A stretch of DNA of 64,000 nucleotides from Sorangium cellulosum So0157-2 (lineage in GTDB: Bacteria; Myxococcota_A; Polyangia; Polyangiales; Polyangiaceae): NCBI RefSeq assembly GCF_000418325.1, contig NC_021658.1, positions 2,480,001 to 2,544,000 of the forward strand, written 5' to 3'. The notes under the pieces are model-generated. The model did not search any database. It was not told where the DNA came from and saw only the letters and a program-made list of their open reading frames with translations. Of this stretch, positions 44,115 through 54,192 are shown in pieces. The first letter of the stretch is position 1, and the number at the start of each line of letters is the position of its first letter. The translations under genes were made by a program, and so were the position numbers.

Positions 44115-47084
44115 TTACTCCCTCGGGAACTTCAGCTCGCAGGCGTCACGCGGAACCGCGATGACTCCGTTCGTCAGCTCGTCACGTATGTAGATGTAGG
44201 CCATCACACCGGCGTTGAAGACGGCTCTCCGGAGCCATGCGTCGACCTCCGGCGAGTTCGCGTCAGCGGTGCGGAGGTCGTCGGTGAGAGGGTTCCCGAG
44301 CGTGCACACGTCCCTCCACATGGGCACGCCGAACTCCGGCGCCACGGCGTTGCTCAGGATGCGAACCCAATTTCCGCTCGCGGCTGCGGCGTCGTACGCG
44401 GCTCCGAACCGATGAGCATCGGTGCGGATCTCATCGCAGGCGGCGCGCGCGACGCCGAGCATGTTCGCCTTCGAACGCTTGAAAGCCTCCTTCGCGCTCG
44501 CCAGATCGAGCGGGATCGGCACCGCCGTCACGATCCGGTTGTTCACAAAGACGTTGAAGAACGTCGTTTCCTCCTCCGGGGTACGGCCGAACGAGACGGT
44601 GGTGCCCCCGGTCGCCATCCACACGAGGTACTTCGCCGCCCCGTCGGGGCCAAGGTCGTGCTCTCCGGCGTCGGGCGCATGGAACGTGGCGAGGTTCTCG
44701 TTGGGTGCCCAGCGCGGGCCGAAGAGCCCGTCGGGGAAGCTCGCCACCCTCGCCCCGGAGGTCGCGCGGAGCGCCCTGGACGCGCCGGTCTGGGCGTCTC
44801 CGTGGATCCCATGACAGTTCGCGCAGATGCCGGCGTAGATATGCTCCCCCGGGTTTGCCCAGTAGATCGCGCTCCACGGGTGGCGCGGTCTCCCGGTCCC
44901 CGGGTTGATCATCCACTGCTCCACCGTATCGGGCTCCGGCGCGTCCCCCGGGAATGCGCAGTGCAGGTCGAAGAACCCCTGAGCGTAGACCTTCTTCGCC
45001 AGCGCCTCGTGCTCGCTCGTCACCGCCTCCGCGCGGATCCAGTCGTCGAGCTTCGTCTTCCAGTCGATGTTGCGCGGGACGTACGGGTAGCGCTCGGTCG
45101 TGTCCTCGAGCACCCACCCGATGGCGCGGTGCTGCTCGCAGTCGTGAAGGGCGCGCGCCTCCGCGGCGGCCACCGCGCGCATGGCGAGCTCGATCGCCTC
45201 CGGATCCTCCGGCGCCTCCTGTCCGCCACGCTCGTAATCGCGCGGCACCGACGCCCACCAGCGCGCCACGAGGACCGGCAGGCGGCAGTCGACCGACGCC
45301 GTGTGCATCGGCATGTGGAGGTTGAAGAAGGAGCTTACCTCCTCGTTTTCCACGGGCAGGCCGAACTCGCGGAGGGTCCACGCTCCCGTCGGCAGGACGA
45401 CCCGACGGTAGATCCCTCCGCCCGGTATAGAGTTCCGGATGGCGAGCTCATCGAAGGACGCGGGGACACCAGGAAAGTAGGGCAGCCCGTCCGAGCCCAC
45501 GCTATCCATGCGAAACCCGAAGATGCTCCCGCCAGGCGACATGTCCAGGCCTCGCAGCGTCGCCTTGCTCGCCACCGCATAGCCGCGCGGGTTATGGCAA
45601 TGGGCGCAGTTGCCCGCCATGTAGGCCTGCATGTTCAGCTCGTCGGCGTTGCGCGGCTGGCGGGGGAGCGCAGACTCCTCCAGCTTGGGGAAGTCGTCGG
45701 GCGTGAGGGTCGCCACCGTGCCGCGCACGACACCGTACGCGAGGAGACGCGCGAGCTGATTGAGCTCGTCGGCGAGCACGTCCGGCGTGTAAACGCCGCC
45801 TTCGCCTCTGGGTCGCCTGTGGAGCTGGAAGGGCGTGATGCCGAGGACGAAGCTATCGCTCTCCGAGCCCATGTGGCACGCCACGCATCGGGTCGCGCCG
45901 GGCACGGCGTAGCTCTGCACCGCCCCGGTGGTCTCGTCGGCCGTGTAAGGGCGGACGTAGTCGGGGAACGGCTCTCCGTTCAGGTAGAGCTCCTTGCTGT
46001 CCGGTGATGCGGGGTCGAGCCCGGTCCCGAGGAGCTTCGCGCCCGTCTCCTCCGCGTTCCACACGTACGTGCCGAAGATCGCGTCTTTGGCCCGCTCGCG
46101 CGTCACGATGATGCGCGTCTCCATCTTGCGGAATCGCGTGACCCCGTCGGGCTCGACCACGGCCCTGAAGAACGTCTTGTAGAAGCGGGTGTTCGGCGGG
46201 ATGCGGAGGCTCTTCGTCTCCGGGTCGTACGTGATGGCCTGTCCCGCCGGGACGTGCACGAAGCGCAGCTTCGCCGCGTCGTCCGACCAGAGAGGGTAGG
46301 TCGGCGCGTAAGCGAACGTTCCCCTACGCGCGAGCACCTCGGCGTCCAGCGAGACGAAGTCGGTCTCCGGCAGCTCGACCGGGAGGTCCTCGAACGATCG
46401 CATCGCGGCGAAGCGCTCGTCGAGCTCCTCGTCCCGGCCGGCGAGCTCGGCGTCGGGGATGCAGCTCCCGAGCTCGGTCAGCGCGTCGCCGACCTCGCGC
46501 GGCGTCACGATGCCTCCGCCCGGATCGACCTCCATGTCGCCCTTCGGGAGGACGTACGTGCCGGCGGGGCACCCTTGCTCGATCCACGCCTGCAGCCTCC
46601 GGCCGAGCGCCTCTTGCCCGCCGATCATGTAGGGCATCTCCCCGCTGAGCATGACGTCGACGAGCGTCTTGCCGCTCTTGCCGCGCGCATTGCACAGGTT
46701 CTCCGGGGTGCCCGTGTAGGAGAAATCTCCTTGCTGCGCCGGGGCCTTGTGGCAGTTGCCACATTGGATCTCGATCTCCCCCGAGAGGTTGTCGAACGTA
46801 TCGAGGGCATCTTCGACGGTCGCCGAATGGCGCTGCGGGATCCGCTCGTACGATCGGGCCGGGGTGCATCGACTCGGAACCGTGCCACCCCCCTCCCCGC
46901 CGCTGCCGCCGCTGCCGCCGGCGCCGCCGGCGCCGCCGCCGCCGCCGGTACCGCCGGCGCTGGTGCCCTCCGCGGGCGAGTTCCCATCGGTATCGTCATC
47001 CCCGCAGCTGGAGCCGGCCAGCGACACGACCCCGAGCAACAGCACCATCGACCTAATCGTCTTCCAACGCCGAGCTTGACGCAT
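44115..47084 (-). CDS. tetra-haem c-type cytochrome lipoprotein
   Basis: A 989-residue exported protein with a lipobox (LAGSSCGDD), a Gly-rich linker and four CxxCH haem sites: CGNCH, CVACH, CAHCH and CANCH, spread through the chain. The long regions between them have patterns of myxobacterial cytochrome-containing oxidoreductases (for example PPNTRFYKTFFRAVVEPDG, a beta-domain also seen in DUF-type copper/haem proteins). Role: probably periplasmic or outer-membrane electron transfer or oxidation of an unknown substrate. I begin at 47084 because the frame upstream lacks signal features. It is separated from the DUF4397-like gene by 43 bases and may share its transcript. Confidence 0.75.
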   Translation of the reverse strand: MRQARRWKTIRSMVLLLGVVSLAGSSCGDDDTDGNSPAEGTSAGGTGGGGGAGGAGGSGGSGGEGGGTVPSRCTPARSYERIPQRHSATVEDALDTFDNLSGEIEIQCGNCHKAPAQQGDFSYTGTPENLCNARGKSGKTLVDVMLSGEMPYMIGGQEALGRRLQAWIEQGCPAGTYVLPKGDMEVDPGGGIVTPREVGDALTELGSCIPDAELAGRDEELDERFAAMRSFEDLPVELPETDFVSLDAEVLARRGTFAYAPTYPLWSDDAAKLRFVHVPAGQAITYDPETKSLRIPPNTRFYKTFFRAVVEPDGVTRFRKMETRIIVTRERAKDAIFGTYVWNAEETGAKLLGTGLDPASPDSKELYLNGEPFPDYVRPYTADETTGAVQSYAVPGATRCVACHMGSESDSFVLGITPFQLHRRPRGEGGVYTPDVLADELNQLARLLAYGVVRGTVATLTPDDFPKLEESALPRQPRNADELNMQAYMAGNCAHCHNPRGYAVASKATLRGLDMSPGGSIFGFRMDSVGSDGLPYFPGVPASFDELAIRNSIPGGGIYRRVVLPTGAWTLREFGLPVENEEVSSFFNLHMPMHTASVDCRLPVLVARWWASVPRDYERGGQEAPEDPEAIELAMRAVAAAEARALHDCEQHRAIGWVLEDTTERYPYVPRNIDWKTKLDDWIRAEAVTSEHEALAKKVYAQGFFDLHCAFPGDAPEPDTVEQWMINPGTGRPRHPWSAIYWANPGEHIYAGICANCHGIHGDAQTGASRALRATSGARVASFPDGLFGPRWAPNENLATFHAPDAGEHDLGPDGAAKYLVWMATGGTTVSFGRTPEEETTFFNVFVNNRIVTAVPIPLDLASAKEAFKRSKANMLGVARAACDEIRTDAHRFGAAYDAAAASGNWVRILSNAVAPEFGVPMWRDVCTLGNPLTDDLRTADANSPEVDAWLRRAVFNAGVMAYIYIRDELTNGVIAVPRDACELKFPRE

Positions 47085-47312
47085 CTGCCCACTCCCCGGG
47101 TGCGCAGCGGCGAAACCTACCGCCACGGCGGCGGAAATGACACCAGTAGGCCCCGGGAACAACCGTGAATACCGGCTGTCACGGACCCGTGACGCCATTG
47201 CGGTGATGTCGACTTGATGATGCCATTGTTGCTTCACGCGCCGCAGGCGCGTTTGTCCCGCCGCCTGTCGTCGGGGGACAGCGACCTGCGCGAGATCATG
47301 GGAGGAGATGCT

Positions 47313-47603
47313 TCAAGGGCCGCAGTCGAGCGGGACGCGGCCCGGAGCGCTCGGATCCGCGCACGCGATGAAGCCGGCGTCCGTCGGCGCGCCCTCGAAC
47401 GACAGCGCGTCCGCTGGATCATAGACGCCGAAGGCCCAGTCTAGGAAGGCCTGATCGGCGGCCGCGCAAGTCCCGTCGCCCTCATTGAGATGCGCGCAGA
47501 TGCCGTAATCGTACGCACCCGAGCGGACATTGACCGCGATCGGGGCCACGCCGTCAATCGTGAGCCGCTTGTTGTTCGTGTTGCGCGCGCTGAGGCCGCG
47601 TCG
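47313..47603 (-). pseudogene. C-terminal remnant of the phosphate-binding-like protein
   Basis: The minus frame from about 47603 reads ARNTNNKRLTIDGVAPIAVN ... LNEGDGTCAAADQAFLDWAF ... GFIACADPS and stops at 47313. It aligns with the last 100 residues of the intact neighbour (ASNANNKRLSVDGVAPSTAN ... LNEGNGGYTALQEDFLAWAL ... GFIRCKAKS). No start or N-terminal part is present, so it is the 3' end of a former tandem paralogue. Confidence 0.75.
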
Positions 47604-47688
47604 AACGGAGCGCGCCTGCCGCGATGGATCGCGCGGCGCGCTCCGCCCTTCGTCATCAGATATCAGCTCACGGGAGCCAGATGTCAGC

Positions 47689-48861
47689 TCACAGGCAGAG
47701 GCCGGCGCCGCAGGCGAGCGGGGCGTAGGACGGGTCGCTCTTGGCCTTGCACCGGATGAAGCCGTTGTTCTCGAACGCGTCCTCGAACAGCTCGGCCTCC
47801 GACGGACCGTACGGGGCGCGGCCAAGTGCCCACGCCAGGAAGTCCTCCTGGAGGGCCGTGTAACCCCCATTGCCCTCGTTGAGGTACACGAAGCGAGAGT
47901 ACTTGTACGCGGTGCTCGGGCTCGTGACGAGCGCGCGGACGTTGGCCGTGCTCGGGGCCACGCCGTCGACCGAGAGCCGCTTGTTGTTCGCGTTGCTCGC
48001 GTCCAGGCCGGCGTAGGCGACCACGTTGACGTCGCTCGCGGCAATCTTGCCCAGGCAAACGGTGGCCGAATCGCTCGCCGCGCAGGTGCCCGCGCTCACG
48101 AGCGACGAGGTCCCGGCCGCGTCGGTCGAGAGCCGCGGCCCGGCCACCGTGTCATCGACGACCACCTTGACGCTGGCGCAGAACGTGTTGCAGCCGGTCT
48201 TCTGCTTGAACACCTCGGTCGTGCCCGAGACGTCGTCGCGGCGGTAGAGCTTGAGGGCGTTCGAGGGGCTCGACGAGCCCACGGCGAACTCGCCCCACGT
48301 GTCGGTCAGGGCGCAGCTGGCGGCGCTGCCGCTGCCGTCGCCGCAGAACGCGCCCTTCACCTTGTCCACCGGGAGCGAGGGCAGGCCCGCCGGGACCGGC
48401 GCGACGGTGGTCACGTTGGTGGCGGTCTGGGTGCTCTTCGTCCAGAGCGCGACGGCGTCGAGCGCGACGGGGTTGGACTTTTCGCCCGCCTGGCAAGTGC
48501 TGAAGTCCCTGGACATCGGGGCGAGCATCTGCTCCGAGGTCCCGTTGCAGTACGTCACGCCGCCACAAGTCACGGCTGCGCTGCCGCGCAGGCACCGCTC
48601 GCCGTTGCTCGACCCGGTACCGAGGTAGGTGAGGCCCCCGACGCCCCACCCGGCGAGCGCGTCCTGCATCGCGTTGTACAGCGTGTCCGACCCGAAGAAG
48701 CCCCCGGCGACGGTGCCGTTGCAGGTGACGAGCGCGTCCTGCGACTCGCCCACGACCTCTGCCTGCTCCGTGCTGCTCGCGGCGCACGCCGTGATGCCGA
48801 GGACCGACAGCGCCGAAAGAACCAATTTGCCCATCTTGTTCATGTTCATCTCCATGTTCAT
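47689..48861 (-). CDS. PBP-like (PstS-type) substrate-binding lipoprotein
   Basis: A roughly 390-residue exported protein with lipobox ITACAASS. The mature part has the phosphate-binding-protein pattern GSDTLYNAMQDALAGWG ... YLGTGSSNGERCLRG and many Cys (CNGT, CGGVTYCNGT, CQAGEK, CALTD, CNTFCAS), suggesting disulfides. Proteins of this type are frequent in myxobacteria and need not bind phosphate. Four in-frame ATGs cluster at 48861, 48855, 48849 and 48843; GGAG upstream of 48843 favours that one. No ABC transporter genes are adjacent. A truncated paralogue follows. Confidence 0.7.
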   Translation of the reverse strand: MNMEMNMNKMGKLVLSALSVLGITACAASSTEQAEVVGESQDALVTCNGTVAGGFFGSDTLYNAMQDALAGWGVGGLTYLGTGSSNGERCLRGSAAVTCGGVTYCNGTSEQMLAPMSRDFSTCQAGEKSNPVALDAVALWTKSTQTATNVTTVAPVPAGLPSLPVDKVKGAFCGDGSGSAASCALTDTWGEFAVGSSSPSNALKLYRRDDVSGTTEVFKQKTGCNTFCASVKVVVDDTVAGPRLSTDAAGTSSLVSAGTCAASDSATVCLGKIAASDVNVVAYAGLDASNANNKRLSVDGVAPSTANVRALVTSPSTAYKYSRFVYLNEGNGGYTALQEDFLAWALGRAPYGPSEAELFEDAFENNGFIRCKAKSDPSYAPLACGAGLCL

Positions 48862-49002
48862 AGTGACGGTGCGCCTGTGCACCTCGATCGTCTCGGTGCG
48901 GCAGCGCGAATTCATCAAGTCAACGATCCAACGAAGACCGCCTGGTCGTCGAAACGCTCGCCGGCAGGCGGTCAAGCCTCTACCTCTCGCGAGGCGCGCC
49001 GC

Positions 49003-50004
49003 TCAGGGGGTGGCCACCGCGCGGATCTTGCCGAGGCGCCTCCCCAGCCGCTCGGTGAACCAGATGTCGAGGAGGCCGCACCCCCGGAGCGAGGGGAACA
49101 GGGTGATCCCGAACGGACGAGAGTTGGCGATCGGGAGATCGAACTCGGTGACGACGCCGCTCGTGGTGATGCGCCCGATCTTGTTCCCGAACTGCTCCGT
49201 GAACCAGAGATTGCCGTCCACCCCGAGGGTGATCGCGGTTGGCGCGCGGTCCGGCGCGGGGAGCGCAAACGCCGTCACGGTCCCGCTGGCGTCGATCTTC
49301 GCGATCGCGTTCGCCGTGGTGAACCAGATTTTGAGGTCGGGCCCGAGCGCCATCGAGCTCGGGCTCAAGGCCGAGGGCGGCAGCGGGTACTCGGTCACGG
49401 CCCCGGACGTGCTGATCTTCGCGATCTTGCTCGTGAACGACTCCGCGACCCAGAGGTTTCCATCGACTCCAGCCGCGATCCCGCGCGGCTGGCTTCTGGC
49501 GCTCGGCAGCGCGAACTCGGTGATGACCCCGGCCGGCGTGATGCGCCCGACCTTGTTGCCGAGGCCCTCGGTGAACCACAGGTTTCCGTCGAATCCCAGC
49601 GTGATCGCGAACGGGCTCGAGTTGTCCGTCGGGATATCGTACTCGGTCACGACGCCGCTCGTCGTGATCGCCCCGATCCGGTTGCTCCCCTGCTCGGTGA
49701 ACCAGATCCGGCCATCCGGACCGACGGTGATGCCGAGCGGCGCCGATCCGGCCGCGAGCGGGTACTCGGTCACGTTGCCGCTGGAATCTGCGGCCGCGAT
49801 CTTGTGGACGGAGGTCTCGACGAACCAGACGCGGTTATCAGGGCCGAAGGTGATGGCCCCCGGCATGGCGTTCGAAGGAAGGGCGTACTCCGTGATGTCT
49901 CCCACGGACGCCGCCGGGCAACGCCCGGCGCTCGCGCGATCCGCTTGCGCCATGAGGGCGGCGCCGACCATCATCGACAAGGCAACAATCGACTTTTTCT
50001 TCAT
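49003..50004 (-). CDS. virginiamycin B lyase-like seven-bladed propeller protein
   Basis: A 333-residue exported protein (signal peptide about residues 1-26) built of about seven repeats of the type ITxGPDGxIWFTEQxxNxIGxIxxxGxVTEYxLP, the blades of the streptogramin lyase (Vgb) beta-propeller. True Vgb enzymes are cytoplasmic and have a catalytic His; an exported copy more likely serves another lyase or binding role. It stands alone between two long intergenic regions. Confidence 0.8.
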   Translation of the reverse strand: MKKKSIVALSMMVGAALMAQADRASAGRCPAASVGDITEYALPSNAMPGAITFGPDNRVWFVETSVHKIAAADSSGNVTEYPLAAGSAPLGITVGPDGRIWFTEQGSNRIGAITTSGVVTEYDIPTDNSSPFAITLGFDGNLWFTEGLGNKVGRITPAGVITEFALPSARSQPRGIAAGVDGNLWVAESFTSKIAKISTSGAVTEYPLPPSALSPSSMALGPDLKIWFTTANAIAKIDASGTVTAFALPAPDRAPTAITLGVDGNLWFTEQFGNKIGRITTSGVVTEFDLPIANSRPFGITLFPSLRGCGLLDIWFTERLGRRLGKIRAVATP

Positions 50005-51024
50005 TTTATTCTCTGTCAGGGTTTGAGTTGAGGGTGTCTCGCGACATCTCCTGTCACGAATCTGTGGATACCGCGGCTGCGCCGCGCGCCGGCGTCGCTC
50101 GTCGAGAGCGTCGCTGCGCGCGCTCTCGACCGCTGCGTCTCCGCGCTCACGCTCGGCCGCGGCCCGTCACGATCCCGTTCGGAACTGCGTCGGCAGACTG
50201 CGTGCACACAAGGTGCGTCCCCCATTCCCTCCCCGGAATATGGATTCCGTCCTATGTCGATTCGCACCTGCTTGCTCGTGAGACGAGCCATGTAGCCGCG
50301 GAGCGAATCACATCCCGCGGTTCGGTGGGGTGTCGGCGCCAGGCGCGCGCGATGAGAGCGCAACGCCGAGGCCGCGCGCCGGGCGGACCCGCCAAGCAGG
50401 TTGTACGAACAGCCATGGCTGCACGGAGCTGATGGCCGGACCCGCTCGGGTCACCCCACGATCGCGAACTGCCACCGCGGCGCTGCCAGCCGGCGGAGCG
50501 AGGGCGATCCGCGCTTCTGCCTCTGCTGGTCACGCCGCGTCAGAATGCACTGGTGACGCGCTCGAACGCTCAAGCATTTGCACGGTTCGGGCGCGTCGAT
50601 GCAATCGAGACCCTCACGTCCTAGCTCGCTATGCAGGGAGACGGCAGCCGTGGCCCCCCGGCGGCTTCGTGTGGGCCAGACTATAATCGGCGCGAAGATG
50701 AAATGCGCGAAGATTGTGTTACGTGTTACCGACGGTTCGCGTGTGATTATGGCGTGATCGTGTGGTCCTCGATCGGTGGCCTGATGCACTCGAGATCGAT
50801 TCGGCTGGCAGCTCTGCGACGGTCCTGTGCCGAATCGGCATAGCGCCGGCGCGCAACAGCGCCGCTCCTGCGAGAGCGGGCGCCGCCGTGAGGGCGCTGC
50901 GTCCGAGATCGGGGACCCGGGAGCACGGATGCCGGCTGCCCGCCGTTGCCCGCGCTGCCGGCGGCCGGCGGCCGCCGGCAGCAATTTGTCCCCCGCCGTC
51001 CGGAGGGCCTATACTCCCGCCGAC
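50005..51024. other. intergenic, no gene recognised
   Basis: About 1 kb of mixed composition. Only short frames without domains are open. A TATAAT-like element (50682-50687) is the only promoter-like sequence I noticed. Nothing resembles an RNA gene. Confidence 0.4.
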
Positions 51025-51810
51025 ATGGCTCCTGTCGTCGTCATCACCGGTGCATCCAGCGGAATCGGTCGGTCGCTCGCGTTCTCCTGGGCGAAGCGCG
51101 GGGCGAGCGTGGTGCTCAGCGCGCGCGGGCGCGAGGCGCTCGATCGCGTCGTCGAGGAGGTGCGCGCGGCGGGCGGCGACGCCCTCGCCGTGGCCGGCGA
51201 CGTGACCGCCGAGGAGGACCGCAAGGCGCTCTGCGAGCGGACGCTCGACACGTACGGCCGGCTCGACGTGCTCGTGAACAACGCCGGGCGCGGCTACTAC
51301 GCGCCGTCGCTCGAGATCGACCCCGCCGAGCTCGAGGCGATCTACCGGCTCAACGTCGTCGCGCCCGTGCGCCTCGCGCAGCTCGCGATCGAGCCCCTCT
51401 CGGCCGCGCAGGGGACGATCGTCATGGTCTCGTCGATCGCGGGGCTCGTCGCCGCGCCGCGGATGGGCGCGTACGCCTCGTCGAAGTTCGCGCTGGAGGC
51501 GCTCTCGATGTCGCTCCGCGCGGAGCTCGCGTCGCGGGGCATGCGCGTGCTCGTGGTGCGCCCGGGCCCGGTCGCGACCCCGTTCCACGCGAACGCCGTG
51601 GTGACCGACGACAACGTCGGCTACCGCCCGCCGGGCCACAACCCGCAGAGCCCCGAGGAGGTCGCCGAGGGGATCGTGCGCGCCGTCGAGGCGCGCCGGG
51701 ACGTCTGGGAGACGAGCCTCTTCGTGAAGACGGCGAGCCTCGCCGCCCGCGTGGCGCCCGGCCCGATGCGCTGGATCTCGAAGCGGATGGCGCGCCGCTC
51801 GGGGCTCTGA
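51025..51810 (+). CDS. short-chain dehydrogenase/reductase
   Basis: A 261-residue NAD(P)-dependent oxidoreductase. Cofactor motif TGASSGIG (about residues 8-15), NNAG (about 87-90), catalytic Ser in VSSIAG and the YASSK pair (Tyr/Lys) are present. Arg residues after the second strand (SARGREAL) favour NADP. The C-terminal part (VETSLFVKTASLAARVAPGPMRWISKRMARRSG) resembles SDRs of the DltE/YbbO subgroup. It converges with the cytochrome gene ending at 51815, only 4 bases away. Confidence 0.9.
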   Translation: MAPVVVITGASSGIGRSLAFSWAKRGASVVLSARGREALDRVVEEVRAAGGDALAVAGDVTAEEDRKALCERTLDTYGRLDVLVNNAGRGYYAPSLEIDPAELEAIYRLNVVAPVRLAQLAIEPLSAAQGTIVMVSSIAGLVAAPRMGAYASSKFALEALSMSLRAELASRGMRVLVVRPGPVATPFHANAVVTDDNVGYRPPGHNPQSPEEVAEGIVRAVEARRDVWETSLFVKTASLAARVAPGPMRWISKRMARRSGL

Positions 51811-51814
51811 GCGC

Positions 51815-54142
51815 TCAGAGCGAGCGGAGGAAGGCGACGACGGCGTCGCGGTCTTCCCTGGGGAGCGCCGCGAAGCGCTGCTTCGCGGCGTCCGCCTCGC
51901 CGCCGTGCCACAGGATCGCCTCGACCACGTCCCGCGCGCGGCCGTCGTGCAGCAGCTGGGTGTGGCCGTTCACCGCCTCGAGCAGCCCGATGCCCCAGAG
52001 CGGCGGCGTCCGCCACTCGCGCGGCCCCGCCAGGGCTTCGCTCGTCGACGTGTCCGCGAGCGCCTCGCCCATGTCGTGCAGGAGCAGATCGCTGTAGGGG
52101 TGGATGATCTGATCGCGCAGCTCGACGAACGGGTGATGGCTGCCCGTCTTCATCGAGGGGACATGGCAGCTCGCGCACCCTGCCTGGCTGAACAGCACCT
52201 CGCCGCGCTGGACCGCCGGGTCCGCCGTGTCGCGGCGCGGCGGCACGCCGAGCACGCGCATGTAGGCCGCCATCCTGTCGAGATCCTCGTCGGAGAGCTC
52301 CGGCGTCCCGCTCGCGCCGGCCCGGCAGCCCGCCTGCTCCTCGCCGCATTCCTCGACCGGGAACAGGCTCGTCGTCACGCCCATGTCCGCGACAAGCGCG
52401 TCGGCGACCTGGTGGGGCACGCTCACCTTGCCCGCCTTCCAGCCGAAGCGCCCCAGCCGCAGCGCCCCCGAGACCGGATCCGGGATCAGGTTCGGTCGGC
52501 CCGAGATGCCGTCCTGGTTGCAGTCCATCCCGTCCGCGCGCTCGAGCACCGCTTCCTCCGCGATCGCCTCGAGCAGGCCCATGCCCACGACCGGCCGGGC
52601 GACGCGGACCGAGTAGCGCGCGATCTGCCCCGCGGAGAGCCCGTCGAAGCGGAACGTGGGCCGGCGCAGGACATACGGCGTGCCGTCGGGGAGCTGCCCG
52701 GGCTCCTCCGCGTAGGCCACGGTGGCCGTGCCCTCGCCGGGGCTCCCGTCGGGCCCCTTGTCCTGCAGCTGCCGGCCGTACATCGGGTCTGTCGCGGGCT
52801 TGCCGTCCGCGCTCGCCCCGGCGCCGAACAGCTTCACGACGGCGGTCTCCATCGCCTCGCCGGGCTCGGGCGGGGCGCCGCGACCGTTGTGGAGGTGACA
52901 GCCCGCGCACGTGGTCTGGTTCGAGAGCGGCCCCGCCTTGCCCGCGTGCTCGTCGAAGACGGGATTGCCGCCCTCGGTGTGCTCGCCGGTGGCGAAGTCC
53001 GTGTGGAACAGGCGGCGCCCCTCGAGGAAGCGCTGGATCGAGCCCTCCTGGATGTTCAGCGCCATCTGCTCGTAATAGAGGTGCGGCTCCGCGTAGATGT
53101 ACGGGATCGTCCCGTCTCCGCCCGACAGCGCGGCCTCGTTCGGCGCGTCGAACGGCGTCAGCTCGCCGCTGCCGACGCGGTAGCGGAACGTGTCGCTGTA
53201 ATAGCTGGTCCTCCCCTCGACGGTGGCGGGGTCGAGGAACACACCGAACTCGAACTCGAGCAGATCGCCCTCGCGGATCTCCCTGCCTTCCCTGGCGTTG
53301 CGATCCACGACGAACTCCCAGTGGGTGCTCGTGACGCGGTCCATGCCGTTGTTCGCGTGGAACACGTTGCCGTCGCCCGTGTACCAGCAGCGGAAGTTGA
53401 TCACCTGGGTGTCCGACGCCTTCGCGTTCGGGAGCCAGGTGAACTTGACCGTGCCGCCGCCCGCCGGGATCGCGTCCTCGACGACGAACTTGTAGCTGCG
53501 GTTCTCGAAATAGCGCGGCTGGAACGGGCTGAACTCCTCCTCTCGCTCGTGGCGGCCGCGCACGCGCCCCGCCGCCTCGAGCGTGATCGTCCCGTCCGCG
53601 GCCGTCGTGGTGATCGCCTTGCCGCCCGCGCCCGCGGGGAACAGGGGGGCTATCTGGCCGCTCACGCCGGAGCATTCGCCGGGGTCGACCTCGCCGCCGG
53701 GGCAGGTCGCGGCGGGCGGCGCTCCCGAGGCGAAATAGGCGTAGATGGCCTCGATATCGGCCGAGGTGATCGCCTGATCACCGAAGCCCGGCATGCGGCC
53801 TTTGCCGGTGCGCACCTGCGCCGTGAACGCCTCCAGGGAGCCGTCGAAGGCGAACAGATCGGGGAACCCGCCGCTCGTCCCGCCGTGGGCGCTGTGGCAC
53901 CCGCCGCAATTGAGCGCGAACGCCCGCGGCAGCGCCGGCCCGCCGTCCGCCTCCACGCACGGCGCAGGCGGGGGATCGCCCCCGCCGCCCGCGCCGTCCG
54001 GCGGCGCGCCCCCGCCGCCCGGCGGGGGAGACGCCGGCGACGGGTCGCCCGAGCACCCGAGCCCTGCTGCGCAGGCCGCGAGCAGCCCGAGCGCGACGTG
54101 GAGACCCCGAGACACTAGCCGACGTGAGCGGCGTTCGATCAT
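51815..54142 (-). CDS. DHOR-type multihaem oxidoreductase (DUF1111), putative lipoprotein
   Basis: A 775-residue exported protein (lipobox-like GLGCSGD, about Cys24). An N-terminal mono-haem cytochrome c domain (CGGCHSAHGG) is fused to a region of Ig-like beta structure and then the DHOR (putative thiol oxidoreductase, DUF1111) domain with two more haems (CAGCHLHNGRG and CASCHVPS) and the signature GRFGWKAG. MPQDRL-like phrases are shadows. DHOR proteins are periplasmic di-haem enzymes, some linked to thiol oxidation or cytochrome c peroxidase-like chemistry. It is upstream-adjacent to DUF1552 and DUF1592 genes and likely shares an electron route with them. Confidence 0.82.
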   Translation of the reverse strand: MIERRSRRLVSRGLHVALGLLAACAAGLGCSGDPSPASPPPGGGGAPPDGAGGGGDPPPAPCVEADGGPALPRAFALNCGGCHSAHGGTSGGFPDLFAFDGSLEAFTAQVRTGKGRMPGFGDQAITSADIEAIYAYFASGAPPAATCPGGEVDPGECSGVSGQIAPLFPAGAGGKAITTTAADGTITLEAAGRVRGRHEREEEFSPFQPRYFENRSYKFVVEDAIPAGGGTVKFTWLPNAKASDTQVINFRCWYTGDGNVFHANNGMDRVTSTHWEFVVDRNAREGREIREGDLLEFEFGVFLDPATVEGRTSYYSDTFRYRVGSGELTPFDAPNEAALSGGDGTIPYIYAEPHLYYEQMALNIQEGSIQRFLEGRRLFHTDFATGEHTEGGNPVFDEHAGKAGPLSNQTTCAGCHLHNGRGAPPEPGEAMETAVVKLFGAGASADGKPATDPMYGRQLQDKGPDGSPGEGTATVAYAEEPGQLPDGTPYVLRRPTFRFDGLSAGQIARYSVRVARPVVGMGLLEAIAEEAVLERADGMDCNQDGISGRPNLIPDPVSGALRLGRFGWKAGKVSVPHQVADALVADMGVTTSLFPVEECGEEQAGCRAGASGTPELSDEDLDRMAAYMRVLGVPPRRDTADPAVQRGEVLFSQAGCASCHVPSMKTGSHHPFVELRDQIIHPYSDLLLHDMGEALADTSTSEALAGPREWRTPPLWGIGLLEAVNGHTQLLHDGRARDVVEAILWHGGEADAAKQRFAALPREDRDAVVAFLRSL

Positions 54143-54192
54143 CGCGCTACCCTCCGACGTGAGACCACCCAGAACAACCGCGATTCCCCGCG

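Noticed and set aside
50451..50984. Minus-strand frame in the 1-kb gap
   Set aside because: No domain, composition unlike genuine genes here, and it overlaps the SDR promoter region.
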